A DNA stretch of 64,000 nucleotides, taken from contig NC_134461.1 in the NCBI RefSeq assembly GCF_047948215.1, positions 85,494,245-85,558,244 on the forward strand, written 5' to 3'. Of this stretch, positions 43,678-56,389 are shown one piece after another. Source of the stretch: Lycorma delicatula. Taxonomy: Eukaryota > Arthropoda > Insecta > Hemiptera > Fulgoridae. Position numbers and translations under genes: made by a program. The notes under the pieces were generated by a model. The model had not been told where the DNA came from. It made no database searches and worked only from the letters and a program-made list of their open reading frames with translations. The number at the start of each line of letters is the position of its first letter. Within the stretch, counting starts at the first letter, position 1.

Positions 43678-45948
43678 TAATCAATATAAAACTAAATAAT
43701 CGGTAAACTCGAAAAATTTTCAGTAAAATACTGAATGTTCCATAATATTTCTAAACTCTGGTAAAATATCCGAAACGCTCAGTATAAATGCTAAACATTT
43801 CGTAAAAGAATTGTTATGTTCGGAAAAGAAAAAGAATTGAACTAGTTGAGTATTAATTAATTATTTCTGTATTTTATATTATGAATAAACTTTAATATGT
43901 ATTTGAATATATATAACTTTATGTGTATTTAAGAAAACTTTAATAATTATTTTATCAATTGCACCAAAAGCCCAGTTTTTATTAGGCTCAATGAGTTTAG
44001 TACTATGAGCGGTTTACCTAACATTATGAATATTTTGCTGTACAAGTTTTTAAAAAAATGCTATGCAATTTATAAGTAAAATACTGTACATCTAGTGTTT
44101 TTTACTGAATAAAAAGATGAACATTTATATACTTATACGTATCGACCAATTATAAAAAAGTTTTTGTTTTTTCTAATATAAAAATGTTTTGAAAAAAAAA
44201 ATTACTTTAAATTGATTTTCATGCAGTATTGGTGTAAAATTCTGTTATACTTCAAGCACAGTTTGCATATTTATTTTAAAATATCACAAGAGAATAATGA
44301 CACATGTGTTTTGTTTTTCATACTGTATTTTTAATTATAAATGTAAATCTAATGCGCATATTGTTAAATCAATCTAAACTAACGTATATGTTACACAATT
44401 AGCATAATTTATGTTAAATTTTATGCAACAGTATTAAGCAAATAATATGAAACTATCTACGTTTATACTAAAAGCTTATAATCGTTTTAAAAATAAATTT
44501 TTATTTTATGTTCCGTTACTAGTTTTTTATCCATCGTTTTATAAACCTATTATAATATACTTTTTGCGAAAGAAATATACAAGTATAGTCCTATAGGTTT
44601 TTCTAACAAAACCGAAAGCTGATTAAATGTTAATTCTATCTACTACTTAACACAAATTTTAGACAGCTCTGATAAGGAATATTAAGGCAGAAGTTATGCG
44701 TCTTGGCTAATTGCTTTCCTCTAAGAAGTATTCGCTAATTTAGATATTGAAATAAAATTTCAATAAAAGTGAGGGGCAGTAAGTTACCGATTATCTGATT
44801 ATATATTTTATGTTAAGAAACAAATAAGATTTCACGCTAAGACTTATCAAAGTTTTAAACGAAAAATATAAACAAAGTTTGAGGTAACTTGTTCATCAAT
44901 CAAATTTTTATAATATTTTATTTTTACCATTCTTGTCTAATTATCGTTTAAACAAAGACGAGATAAATTTGGCCGACACGAATTGACGTAGCATATTTTA
45001 TTTAATTTATAAATAAAGGGAAAAATAATATATATAATGAAATAAAACTAAATTTCTAGAAATGTAACCTCAAAATTTAGTTTTATGTAAAAAAAAAACG
45101 AGGATTTTATATATAGTTTTATTCTTGGCGTTTTGAGTCATCCTGATTCCAAAAAAAAGGCGCAATTCCGTATGTTTGGTTATATGTTGGCCTTTATTTT
45201 ACCAACGTATGATTTAACATAATAATTACGAAAAAAATGGAGATTTATTTTATTTAATAGAAATGTTTCGTTTTTAGGTGTTCAGGTAAAAAAAGTAATA
45301 AAACTTTGTTTAAAAAGTTCTTTGTGCGCGTTTGTGAATGTATGTGTGCGCTTGGGATAGTATTTGCTTGGTTTTACTTCACTGCTATATAAACAGATGT
45401 CGTCTCTTTTCGTTTGTTTCCGATAACCGCGAAAACCAATCATTACGAAGTTTTAACTGTAGCTTTCTTTGGACCGCTGAATATTTATAACACTTGAACC
45501 TTATCTATCTCACTACTACATAAATAAAAACAAAACGTACATTAATTACTCTAAAACTTCTTTAACTAAACTTAATGTCATTGTCTATATCGATCGATTA
45601 TATATTTGTCAATTTCGACTTCTTCAGACAGATATTATGTGATTTAATCAATTTCTATAAAAGGTCATATTAATCATAATATGCGTAAAAACAGATTAAT
45701 ATGATAATAAAATTAAAGAAAATTACAACTATTTATATTTTTTTAAAGTTTTAATTGTTTGAGGAATTTCGATATCGATATTGACTTCTTCAGAAAATTA
45801 CTTGTTTTACTACATTTAATGTTATTATCTAACCTGGCGGCGATTCGCAAGAACTTATTCTCACGCGACCAAAGTATTAATCTGTAGATTTTATATCCTG
45901 AAGACATATAATTGGCATTGACTTTCAATTTGGTATTAATATTTCACA
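43678..45948. other. AT-rich region, no recognised gene
   Basis: Simple and low-complexity sequence. Small frames (for example 45743-45928, minus) carry no signature. Confidence 0.5.
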
Positions 45949-46077
45949 ATGCCTAGATCGGCGAATTCACAAATAGGAAGAAGAACCTCTAGGGCTACTA
46001 GAACGAACATAGCCAACGTGAATCTACGCCAAAACGTTTTAAACAGAGTTGAAGAACAACGTATATGCTCAGCTTAA
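45949..46077 (+). pseudogene. Helitron-like protein N-terminus, truncated
   Basis: A 42-codon frame starts at an ATG and reads MPRSANSQIGRRTSRATRTN, then IANVNLRQN, RVEEQR and ICSA before a stop. Arthropod Helitron proteins commonly begin MPR-R--IGR-(S/T)R--R-----N-R-N---EQR. The match in spacing and basic residues is good. No later Rep or helicase block follows: the next bases, in another frame, read LVRPLINTEDPKLGIDYHPE and stop. The frame is below most ORF-length cut-offs. The alternative is a chance arginine-rich frame. Confidence 0.5.
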
Positions 46078-46547
46078 ATCTAGTTAGACCTTTGATAAAT
46101 ACGGAAGATCCCAAATTAGGTATAGATTACCACCCTGAAATTGATTATCTGAATTTTAAAAAATAATCAAAATCCCAAACTTGCTTAAAATATGTAACCA
46201 TTGCAATGATAAAAAATAGATTGATGAAATTTCTGGACTTTGTTGTGTTGGGGCAAAGCATATTTTGAACAATTTTATTATTCTGATTTCATTAAACATT
46301 TGATCCTTTATCAGAACATTTTAATTTATCCGGTAAGTTGTGAATTGTGATAATTTTGAGAGCAACAGCCCAGAATTAATTACTAAAAAAGTATTTTCAA
46401 TTTTTGTAGTTTTATATGCATAGTATCTATGCTAGTATAGATTTATATGCATAGTATCTATTATATGCTAGTATCTTATGAATAGCTAGTTTTTTCATTG
46501 TTTCAGGAAGATTGATTCTAAGATTAATATATATATAGTCCTATGTA
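46078..46547. other. AT-rich spacer with short tandem words
   Basis: TATGCATAGTATCTAT and TATGCTAGTAT words repeat around 46415-46475. No gene is recognised. Confidence 0.5.
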
Positions 46548-47150
46548 TAACATTTTTGGCTCGAAAATTCTCAAAACTATTAGATCAATTTCATTGAAAT
46601 TTAGATATTCTACATAGCGTATCTTTTTTTTTGTTTTACGTTGGAGGAGGGAAAATCTGCAACGAGACACCCAGCAACCCGTACTACTGGGTGTGTGTGG
46701 TTTCCTGCCGAAGCTGAGACCTATTAAAAACCCTCCCCCTCTCACAACGCGGTGATGGAAAGAACCCTAATATAAGGTATGCCATCGCCTCCGCGCGTGC
46801 CAGCGGGCAGTTCTTGTGCTCCCCTTCTGTGAGGATTTCCAGCGTCCCCACCCAGCGACGGCGATCTTCTTGGACCTTCGCCGCCTACCCCGGAAGCTGG
46901 CCTTCCACCCCCACTTCCAGACCAAGCACCGCTCTATGCTCAAGGTTCTTCCTCAAGCTTATTCTTGAGTACCTTGTGAAACCATCTCGAACATTTTCTC
47001 CAACCCTCTTCTGAGCTCATAATGACTCTCATAACCTGTTAGGTCGAGATGTGCCGATCAAACGGCCTTTCCGTCTCCCATCTTGTACATGAGAAAATTT
47101 GATAAAGATTGGTTGAATCGTTCGTGAGCTATCCTCTATTTAAGACCGAT
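46548..47150 (-). repeat. Family D copy split by a LINE 3' end
   Basis: The minus-strand family D words run at 46548-46622 (CTCGAAAATTCTC, ATCAATTTCATTGAAATTTAGATAT). They resume at about 47083-47150 (GAGAAAATTTGATAAAGATTGGTTGAATCG). The piece between is the insertion described next. Confidence 0.75.
46624..47082 (-). mobile_element. Probable LINE 3' end inserted into family D
   Basis: A T-run (46624-46632) opens a ~460-bp GC-rich segment, which on the minus strand reads as LINE-like sequence ending in a short poly(A). Minus-strand fragments such as VAGWGRWKSSQKGSTR and RGGGF lack an uninterrupted frame, so the family is not assigned. Plus-strand frames across it (46814-47014) are composition artefacts. 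A short ATCTT at both junctions could be the remnant of a target-site duplication. Confidence 0.55.
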
Positions 47151-48155
47151 AACAGACAACATAATTTCAATTTGAGTTTGTATGGGTTATATATAGTAAT
47201 ATATTTTTCATACGCGCTTATTCAGCGAGTCACAGTGATAATTGAGTTGAAACTTGATGCTTGTGTGTAGGGTCTACTCGTTAATCGAACGTATGTAGTA
47301 CGTTGTACTCTGAAAATCAGTACGTTTATGATTGCGAAATAGTGAGATCATTAGAAACGAAAAGTCGTTCTTGCGTATTTCAGCGCTAATGGGTTTTTTA
47401 AAATTATATGTACTCGTAATTCTAGTATTCCTTACGTTACGTTCGTATAAAATAATATTATATAGAAAAAGTATCGTAAAGGGTCAGAATTTAGGAAATT
47501 GTGATTTTTTAATGTTTCTCGTCATTTTGAGGTCTTTTAAATACAAAAGTCTAAAAAAAAAAACTAATACACAATTCTGTGTGTATGCGCGCGCTTTAAT
47601 GTTTATTTTATTAATATTTATGGAAGGGGTAAACATATAATCATGATATAAGATATTTTAAGCTACATATATGAGGCACTGTCACCAAATTTTTATAAAA
47701 ACAAATTTGAATTAAATAGCCTCTTTTAATTCATAATTTCTATCAGGAAGTGGATTTAAGTTTTAATCTTAACATGGAACTTTTGAAAATTATTAGTTTT
47801 AATGAAAATATTTAAAAAAAAATAACTACTATACTTACCCTTGGCTATAAACTAGAAAGTTAAAACAAGCTATAAAGTAGAAATATATCTAATACAAGTA
47901 GCTTGGTAATGAGAGGGGTTGCATACCTGTCGTCGGTCTGAGGTACTGAGAGGGGGCTAAATTAAAAAAAAACAAAATTTCATTCTTTACAAGTTTATAC
48001 GAGGCAATATTTTGAGAATGCCAGATAAGTGAGTGGGATGTCTCCTTTGAACCCCATAATTACAATTTCGACCGTGGTAATAGCTTAAATCACTTTTTTT
48101 ATTTTTTGTATGTTTGTTTTGAAATTACAGTTGGATATTATAATTTAGAAATTGT
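47151..48155. other. Unassigned stretch
   Basis: The plus frame 47332-47640 (102 residues, hydrophobic, no ATG context of note) has no recognised family. Nothing else stands out. Confidence 0.45.
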
Positions 48156-49768
48156 AAAAAAAAATCCCTTTCGTCACGCTGGAAGGTGAAGATAGATTTC
48201 ACTGGTGCTAATTAGGGGATAAAAAAGATTTCCACCTTAAAGTTAAGAAAAACTTCAAATTTACTCATACGACAATGGTTGAATGTGAAACTTTTTTCAC
48301 ATGTTTAGCATACGACAAGCCCCATCTTCTTACAATTCCAGCAATATTTCGGTCATCCCTTGCCGTAAGGGTTGGTCATATAAAAAACTGTTTTAGACAT
48401 AAGTTATAGGTAATGTTTACAGGAATAACAACTACTTTAAACCGACTCGATACTGTGCCTATTAAGGGAAGTATGATTCTTTTTGTCTACGACAACCTAT
48501 TTTTTCAAAACCCTGGGCCAATGGTTGGTGATACAAAAAAAAATTACCTAGATAAGTTTTAGGTCCTTATTCAAAGAATAGTAAGGAATTTTAATCGAAT
48601 CTGATATTTTACTTAATAAGAAAGTTATAGCAATATTTGGTTGTTTTTTGTTTTTTTTTGTTTTGGTCATCCTTACCGTAAGAGTTGGTCATATCAAAAA
48701 TTGTTACAGACAAACCTTTTATGTAATGTTTAGAGGACTAACGACCGCTTTAAACCGATTCGATACTGTACCTATTAAGGGAGGTATGATTTTTCTTTTG
48801 TCTTCAAAACCCCATTTTTTCCACCCCCTGCTACCAATGGTTGGTGATATAAAAATAACTTTATTTAGATAAGTTTTAGGTCCTTATCCAAAAAAATAGT
48901 AGGAACTTGACACGAATTCGATATCTTACTTAGTAAGAAAGTTATAGCTTTTGTTTTGAAAATGCCCCCCACTTCCATCCCTGTAATGTTTAGAGGACTA
49001 ACGACCGCTTTAAACCGATTCGATACTGTATCTATTAAGGGAGGTATGATTTTTTTTTGTCTTCAAAACCCATATTTTTCCACCCCCTTCGCCAATGGTT
49101 GGTGATATAAAAAAAATTTTATTTAGATAAGTTTTAGGTCCTTATCCAAAAAAAATAGTAGGAACTTGACACGAATTCGATATCTTACTTAGTAAGAAAG
49201 TTATAGCTTTTGTTTTGAAAATGCCCCCCACTTCCATCCCTGTAATGTTTAGAGGACTAACGACCGCTTTAAACCGATTCGATACTGTATCTATTAAGGG
49301 AGGTATGATTTTTTTTTGTCTTCAAAACCCATATTTTTCCACCCCCTTCGCCAATGGTTGGTGATATAAAAAAAATTTTACTTAGATAAGTTTTAAGTCC
49401 TTATCCAAAAAATATTAGGACCTTTACACGAATTCGATATCTTACTTAGTAAGAAAGTTATAGCTTTTTTTTTAAATGCCCCCTCCACCACTTCCACCCA
49501 CGTGGACCGATTTTGGCCGTTAACGAACTCGACCGAGATTTTGGGACGAGTTATTTTTAAGGAACAATTTGAAGGTGATTGGCGCAAAATTACGGCAGTT
49601 ATCGTGTCCACAAGAAAATGAAATTCTATATATATATATATAACTTTTGAGCTGTCGATGGTTTAGGGGACTGGGGGATGTAAAACGCGAAGATATGTCT
49701 AAATTTTCCGGAAGTCGAATCATGGTACCCATTACAATAGGTAACTTTCTTATGAAATCTACCTAAAA
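48156..49768 (+). repeat. Family E, copy 2, expanded
   Basis: The 5' part (48156-48410) and the 3' part (49500-49768) match copy 1. The middle is expanded by three ~260-bp tandem units preceded by a diverged partial unit (about 48412-48721). The overall length is more than twice that of copies 1 and 3. Confidence 0.88.
48722..49498 (+). repeat. Tandem array, three units of ~260 bp
   Basis: TGTAATGTTTAGAGGACTAACGACCGC begins units at 48722, 48982 and 49241 (periods 260 and 259). Each unit runs through TTTAAACCGATTCGATACTGTA, TTAAGGGAGGTATGATTTTT, TTGGTGATATAAAAA, AGTAGGAACTTGACACGAATTC-like and GAAAGTTATAGCTTT, to CCCCCACTTCCATCC. Units 2 and 3 are nearly identical, which points to a recent expansion. 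Confidence 0.93.
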
Positions 49769-50849
49769 TAATAAATACAGCATATTATTTACCCTTTTCT
49801 TTTTTCCATTCTATTCCATTATCTTCATAATTTTACAGTTGGTAAAAGGGTGGGTTTAAATAGATCGGGATATCTTGACAACTACTTTACCAAATTTTTT
49901 TTTTTAATTATTCATTCATCTGATTATTATCATATAAATCTCTATTTATTTTGTTGTGTAATTAAATTTAACCTTATCGTATTTTCTATATTTTAAATCC
50001 ACAGTTATCTGTTTAATGCAGTCCAATCTTTGTCGTACCTTTATTAAATGTAATTAGTATTAATGGCGTCACAGATACATTATCATCATTATTCACCGCT
50101 AATATATTTTTTATCATTATCTTTATTTTTAATACTTAATAATAGAACTGAATGCAATATGAAAATTTGTTTAAATGTTGTTATTATAATATAAATACAT
50201 ATAATAACCGCCACACCATATGTTTGTTACTGTTAAGGCACGTAAACGTTACATATACAATTACCATATGAATACTACCTAGGACAACGCAGCATAAAAT
50301 ATTGTTTGTATAATTATTGTTTATAAAATCTTCACGTATTAATAATAATATTTATCTGTCTTTTACAATAACACGTGTTTTCTTTTTTTCAGTTGATAAC
50401 AAGTGATATTATTATTATTATTATTGTAATATGTATAATGCTAAGTCAGCTGTTCTACGAATTGGGTGTACTATGCACTCGCTATAAGAGAAGGTCTATA
50501 CAGTCGCTGATTCAGCCGGTGTTACCATTTGTGTATACATATTTTTTTTATCTTCTTTAATATTAATAATTCCTGTATTACTCATTGATCTATATTAGTA
50601 ATAATAAGCTTTCGCGAATAAATTTTAACGATTAACTAACTGTATGTACAAAGAATATTAATTTATATTGTTATAACATTTCTTGGAATTTTAGAAAATT
50701 GGTAACTATTTATGATATGATCAAGAGGAGTATTAGTCACTATATTTGTTTTTTGTTTGTTTTTTTTGAAAAAGCATAATCCCATTATACTTGGTTTAGA
50801 TAAAATAACGAAAACCTTTTGGCAAATGATTAATATGGATAGATCGAAT
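49769..50849. other. AT-rich region, no recognised gene
   Basis: The plus frame 50375-50560 has a hydrophobic start and no family signature. No repeat or gene is recognised. Confidence 0.45.
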
Positions 50850-51640
50850 CCAAAATCCGAAACGTCAAAGTAAGATGCCTAGTCTTTGTTGAAGATCTGG
50901 CTCTTTTAGTTGAATCGAAGGTCTACTGTATCTTTTACCAAGACGGAAATATGATGATCATCAAATCAGTCATACAAAAGACAATAGGGACTAATTATTG
51001 AAAGATAAATGTCACAAACCGCTTTAAGTATCTAAGAGAGATTATAAGCAGAACAGGAATAGATTAAGCGTCAGTTGAAAAATAGAATATTGAAACTGGG
51101 GAAGCTTAGATTTATCACCAAAGGTATCTATCTATACAATGAGAAGAATCTCTCCCAGATCGTGAAATTAAGATATTATACAACTGTTGTAAGACCAGTA
51201 ATCTTATATGGCATTGAATCGTTATACCTAACCGACCTTGAAACATTGTTCAAGATTGAAAGAAGCTTACAAAGGAATGCTCCAAAGACAACAGAGGAAG
51301 GATGTAAAACTGAAAGGAGATCTATCAAAATCAAGAAGACCTAGAAACAGCGATGAGGAAAAAAATGTTAAATTTTTTGGGACCCAAACAGATTAAATAA
51401 ACAAATCTTTAACAAACCGTGGAATATGAAATGCAAATAAAATTACCTGAAACAGATGGAAAAGGACTTCCAAAGGAAAAGGCCAAAAGAAAATCAACAA
51501 AGGAGAAATTATCGAGATATAATAAGAAAAAGGAGGAAAATTTGTTTACTCGGATTCTTAAAGAAAATGAATCCGGAAAAAAAATTACAAATTCAATAAT
51601 AAAAGACCGCACCAACATTGATTGAGGTTAAACATGATCT
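50850..51640 (+). mobile_element. LINE reverse transcriptase fragment, plus strand
   Basis: It reads KIRNVKVRCLVFVEDLALLVES, where active elements have F-ADD at the RT active site and this copy has FVED. Then come RFKYLREIISRTGID, KLGKLRFITKGIYLYNEKNL, KLRYYTTVVRPVILYGIESLY and LTDLETLFKIERSL. After frameshifts it continues with DNA matching the 36735-37050 copy (AGATTAAATAAACAAATCTTT, GGAATATGAAATGCAAA). The tail to 51625 is lysine-rich. Stops and shifts show that it is dead. Confidence 0.82.
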
Positions 51641-51889
51641 GGAGGAAATGAAAATAAAAATCGAGCAAATACTGGGTAGATGAACTTAAATAAAAATGCT
51701 GACAGAAAAGTTGTAATACTTTCGTGCCATTATTTATTTATTATTATAAAATGGAAAAATAATTATACACGAAAAAACTTTTTGATGTGTGGGATTATTT
51801 ATGATAATTAGAGAATTTTCATAAATATTTTAAATAGAATCTGTTTAAATAAATCAAAAAAAGTTTTAAAAATTCCAAAAATCTGTATT
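51641..51889. other. AT-rich spacer
   Basis: AT-rich spacer. No feature is recognised. Confidence 0.5.
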
Positions 51890-52480
51890 TTTATTTTTTT
51901 CTGCTCTCCTACCTCCAAAATCATATCCAAGATTTGTTTTTGGTTTTTCTACATTTACTATGTTAAATAGAAAAAATTTAAAAAATGCCACTGAAAAATG
52001 TACAACCAATAAAAAGTTCCCTTAGATTCCGTTTTTGGTGTCTGAGGAGAATTATTACGAAATTCTGTAGTAATATTATTAGTAAACGTTTATTATTTAA
52101 ATTTTTAATATTATAAATTTAAATAACGCTTTCAAAAATTCCATATTTTTAAATTATGATCGGCTCTTTCCATACCCAATATTGACCGCCAAGTATTTTT
52201 TTTTTGGGACCACTTGCACTACTACTAAGCTTAGAAAGGCATAAAAAACCTCGGTTAAAAAAAAAATGAAATAAATAAAAATATAGTTTTTGGGTAAGGG
52301 GGTAATTTTGGGGCACTTTTTAAATAGTAAAATAAGCATGCACACATGTGCTGAGCTTAACATTTTAATAAAATTTTGAAAAAATTGACCCCAACAAACT
52401 TTCTATCCCACCTCCTGGAGATATTGATCCCAAAGTTTAACCAATAAATTGCTCCATACACGAGTTTCTGTACGAAATTC
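51890..52480 (-). repeat. Family G, copy 2 (inverted)
   Basis: The reverse complement follows 35095-35640: GGGATCAATATCTCCAGGAGGTGGGATAGA, TTAAGCTCAGCACATG, GCATGCTTATTTTACTATT, AGTGCAAGTGG, TTTTTATTGGTTGTACATTTTTCAGTGG. The spacing is well kept, with some local indels. Confidence 0.75.
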
Positions 52481-53894
52481 CTTCAAAATCAGTTTACACA
52501 ATCAAAAACTATTAAGCTTTAACACGCCAACACACGTACTTACATTCATGTGTATAGAGGTAATGTACGAATGAACACCATCCCCTAGTTTTTTGTTTTT
52601 TGGAATCCCTGGGTCATAAAACGTTGAGAATTAAAAAAAAACCTAAACCCCATTTTTTTTATTGATACCATACTTTACTTCTTCCGGCATGATAAGAAAA
52701 AATTCCATAGATTCAAAAAAAATCCAAAAGAAATTGTCATGAAGACTGTCATCATTCTACTCAGTTTTGCCACCTGGATAAAAAAAAGAAGAAGAAATAA
52801 AATTGAGATAATAAAGGAATTTTTAAAGAAAAATGAACAATAACAGAAGAAGAAGAAAGAGGGAAGTCTCGTGGTCCATAAATTTCTTCTGGCTCATAGT
52901 TGGCCAATTCGAAAGATAAAATTTTAAATAAATAATCTTAAAGATAATTTTTAATTTATCATTCAATGTTAAGAATTGGTTATAATTAAATTTTTAACTA
53001 TATTTAAATTCCGGGAAAATTTGGTAAAATTCTTAAATTTTTAAAAAATTTCCTGACTAAAATTAAAAAAAATATACGAATAAAATTATTATTTTATTGT
53101 TGCACAATTTTACATTCATAATTGCGCAATAATTAAAATAAATTACAGAATTTATGTCTGACATAACTGTACAAATATCTAACATACTGTTATAATTTAT
53201 TCAAATACCTGTTGGATTTACTTTACTGAAAATGTCTTAACGAATGCGTGAAATAAATATATTCCAAAAAATAATTGAGCAATACTCTAATAGAATATCA
53301 CAATTTTTGTTAGTATTATTTGTTAATTCTAACTACCTTTTTTGACTTTTCTAGATTTATAATTTATAGAAGGGGGGGGGGGAGAACACTATTGCCGATG
53401 GGAGGGAGAAGAGTTGTCAAAGCTAATCCCAAGTAATTTGTGACCGGTCACTGGCGGCAATCTGTCTCCGACAGCGGATGGCCAAAATTGCCCGTAGTAC
53501 CTTTTCGTTTTCGTCGCACGTGTGTAGAGGTTATTCAAAATATTACCTGTATAAGTATGAAATTTTATAACAGTCAAAATATAATTTTCCCACAGTTTTT
53601 TTTTATTTTTTCGAAATTCTTTCTTTCTACGGATTTATTGTTGACAACTAAGTGTGATTTCTGAATCGGGTAGGTCAAATTTTATTGAGGAAATATATAT
53701 ATTTATAGTAGACGTGAACCTGAACTAGAGAATTCTTGTTGGATTCACCTTCTAAAACCCAGGACCATATATGCTACCTATATTTTCTGTCAATTTACCT
53801 GCAAAATATACGTCAATCACCTATCACCACAGAGACTTTATATCACTGTATTATTATACACGCAAAACAACATGTGTTGCTTCTTAACAAAAAC

Positions 53895-53930
<36 letters not shown>

Positions 53931-54995
53931 TCACATTCATATAACACAAAATACTTCCCTTGTACCATTCACTATTTAAACAACAGGTGTCATACATGTG
54001 TACACTTGCCCAGCTGCATACCGTAAATATGACTTTTTCAATATTTCTAACAGTATTAAGAATATTTAACGGACGTAGGGACACTTCCACACACACCTTT
54101 ACGACAAACAGTTACTATTTAGGTAATTTTATCATTTTTTTTTATCATAAGTAGATCTATTTTAGTACAGTTATTTCTGGAAATGAAAGTTAATTATGTT
54201 TTATGTTTACCCATGAATTTGAATCTTAATAAATTCGCTTCATCTAAAAGAGGGTTTTTTTAATAAATTTAAAAATTTATATAATAATTTTGTATAATAA
54301 AAATTTTAAAAAATCAAATTTTAATTTAATCCTTTAATCACTTTTATCAAATTTTATTTCATTACTGATATATAAAAAAACCTGAAGGAAAAAATCAAAG
54401 AAAAGTTTCCTAATTAATCATCATACTTCTGAACACAAGTACGTACCAAATGTATACTAAAAATATTTCTAAACATGCATTTTATTAATTACAAATTACA
54501 AATTCTTTTCTATTGAACAAAAAAAATTATAAGACAGTTTACCTCGTATTAATAGAAGGTTAAAACGAGTGGTTTATTTATAAGTAGGCATCATAAAAAA
54601 AATTCTTAATTTTTTTAAAGATGAATTTCATTTTTTGAACACCATTGTTTTTTTATTTATAATCAGTAGTCGTTTCAATAAAATTTTATAAATATAAATT
54701 AGAAATAAAGTGATTTAGAAGTAAAATAAGACCATCGTAATTTTTTACCTATTTTATTAAGCGAATTTCAAACTCATTGGCAAAGATAATATCAAGGATT
54801 AATATAAGGTGAGTGACGAGTAAATATTTTTTAATTATTTATAATAAAAAAAAAGTAATAACAGGCATGTTTAAGAATTGTGTGAAGCAGTCAATAATAA
54901 AATGAAATAAATAATAAAATCATAGTTATCTGGCGATAGTGGAGTAATTTTTAAAATTTTAAAATAAAGATTTAAAATATTAATTTTATTTGAGT
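52481..54995. other. Unassigned region with simple repeats
   Basis: It holds an 11-G run (53372-53382), a GC-richer patch (53395-53520) and an AT/AC microsatellite (53896-53930). Frames that cross the AC repeat on both strands are artefacts. No gene is recognised. Confidence 0.5.
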
Positions 54996-55093
54996 TTTTA
55001 CTTCCTTGTACGAAGTAAAGGAAGTATTGTGATCGCGAAACATTTCGGTTTTCAGATTTTAATGGAAATATCCGTTTTGAACATTGCTGAATT
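54996..55093 (+). repeat. Family A 5' end fragment
   Basis: TTTTTACTTCCTTGTACGAAGTAAAGGAAGTATTGTGATCGCG is the best-preserved family A start in the window. It then reads TTTCGGTTTTCAGATTTTAA and breaks at the mariner relic. TACTTCCTT and AAGGAAGTA make a 9-bp terminal hairpin. Confidence 0.88.
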
Positions 55094-55094
55094 A

Positions 55095-55895
55095 ATTTAA
55101 CATCAGTTATTGTAGTGTGTTAGTGATTATTCACGATCAGTTTCGTTACCGTAAGATGTGTGCATGATGGGTGCCACATTGATCGACAACTACAAACATC
55201 AACGTTTTGCGTCTGCTCTTTATTTTCTTCAAATTTATTTCAGGACTGGTCCACAGTTTATGAAACAAATCATCACTGGGGATGAGAGCTGGATACTTCA
55301 TTACCACTCCTAAGACTAAACGAGCATCATATGACTCGAGACACAAAAATTCGCCGCAGCCAAAAAAAAGCGAAAATATCTCCACATGTTCGAAAGGTTA
55401 TGAGCGAGTTGTTTACAGTGAATTTATACCCCGAGGAGCAATAATCAATGCTGAATATACTTGAGACTTTTAAAAATTGCGTAAAGCTTTTAAAGACCCG
55501 GAAGATTGAATGATGTGATCGTTTTTCTTCACGACAACGCTACTCCTCATTCAGCTCATGTGACAAAGGAGTTACTGCAAAGATTCAATTGGGAAGTGTG
55601 GTCTCATCAGCCTGACAGCCCTGACCTAGCACCTTGCGACTACCACCTGTTTGGTCCTGAATGATGAACTGAAGGAAGCGGTCCTTAAATGGTTGAAGGA
55701 AATTGGATGAAATTTTCTATGAGAATGGAATTGAAAAACTTGTCGCAAGGTATGAAAAGTGTTTAGAAAAACTTGGTGATCATATAAAAAAATAGATAAA
55801 AATATGTAGTTTTTTGTTCAACAAAACAAAATTGTGTATAAATATGTCTGTTTCATAGAGAGGGTGTAACTTACTTTCTGATCGTTCCTCATACA
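55095..55895 (+). mobile_element. Mariner transposase relic (DD34D), plus strand
   Basis: It reads RKMCA-WVPH, FRTGPQFMKQIITGDESWI (first D at 55281), RASYDSRHKNSPQPKKSE, EFIPRGAIINAEY, FLHDNATPHSAHVTKELLQRF (second D at 55533), QPDSPDLAPCDYHLFG (third D at 55638) and GIEKLVARYEKCLEKLGDHI with a stop. There are 34 residues between the second and third aspartates, the classic mariner spacing, and all three are retained. Frameshifts and stops break it, the N-terminal helix-turn-helix is missing, and the 5' end is replaced by family A. CTTACTTTCTGATCGTTCCTCAT near 55870-55893 may be its 3' end. Confidence 0.88.
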
Positions 55896-56272
55896 ACAAA
55901 TTTAATTGCTTGAGAGAGCCGGTGTTTTGCTCTTTTTCTATTGGAAAATTATTTTTCTCGCGTATTTTGTATCCTATCAAAATATTTTTATTAAAACATG
56001 TTAAATGTTATAAAGTATAAAATATCTTGGTGATTTTTTTAAAAAAAAAACCTTTTGATGTTAATTTTCTTATTTATATTCTCATGTTTAAAAAGTGAAC
56101 GGCCTTTGATCAATTTATACGTAACCTGTAATGTTATTTAACATCAATTGTTTTATGAATTGACGTGTAAGTGTATGAATTATCCAATGATAAATGATAT
56201 TTATGAGACAGAAGAAAAAATAATCGTTTTTATATCCCTAATAAATCTTTTCAACTTTTTCTAAGCTTTATA
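55896..56272. other. AT-rich spacer
   Basis: AT-rich spacer. No feature is recognised. Confidence 0.5.
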
Positions 56273-56389
56273 AAGAGTGTCTCAAAATTAAAGCAGGATT
56301 TAAATTGCGCGCTTTTTTCCCCCGTTGTTTCAGCAACGCTCTCTGAAGCACATGTAGTAATCACATTCCGCCTTAGTACCAAGCTAGTT

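Noticed and set aside
47332..47640. 102-residue plus-strand ORF
   Set aside because: No recognised domain; length is within what AT-rich DNA gives by chance over 64 kb.
48722..49498. CRISPR-like array
   Set aside because: Units are 260-bp head-to-tail tandem copies with no short repeat/unique spacer pattern.
53736..54096. Overlapping ORFs near 53.9 kb
   Set aside because: They cross an AT/AC microsatellite on both strands. No family signature.
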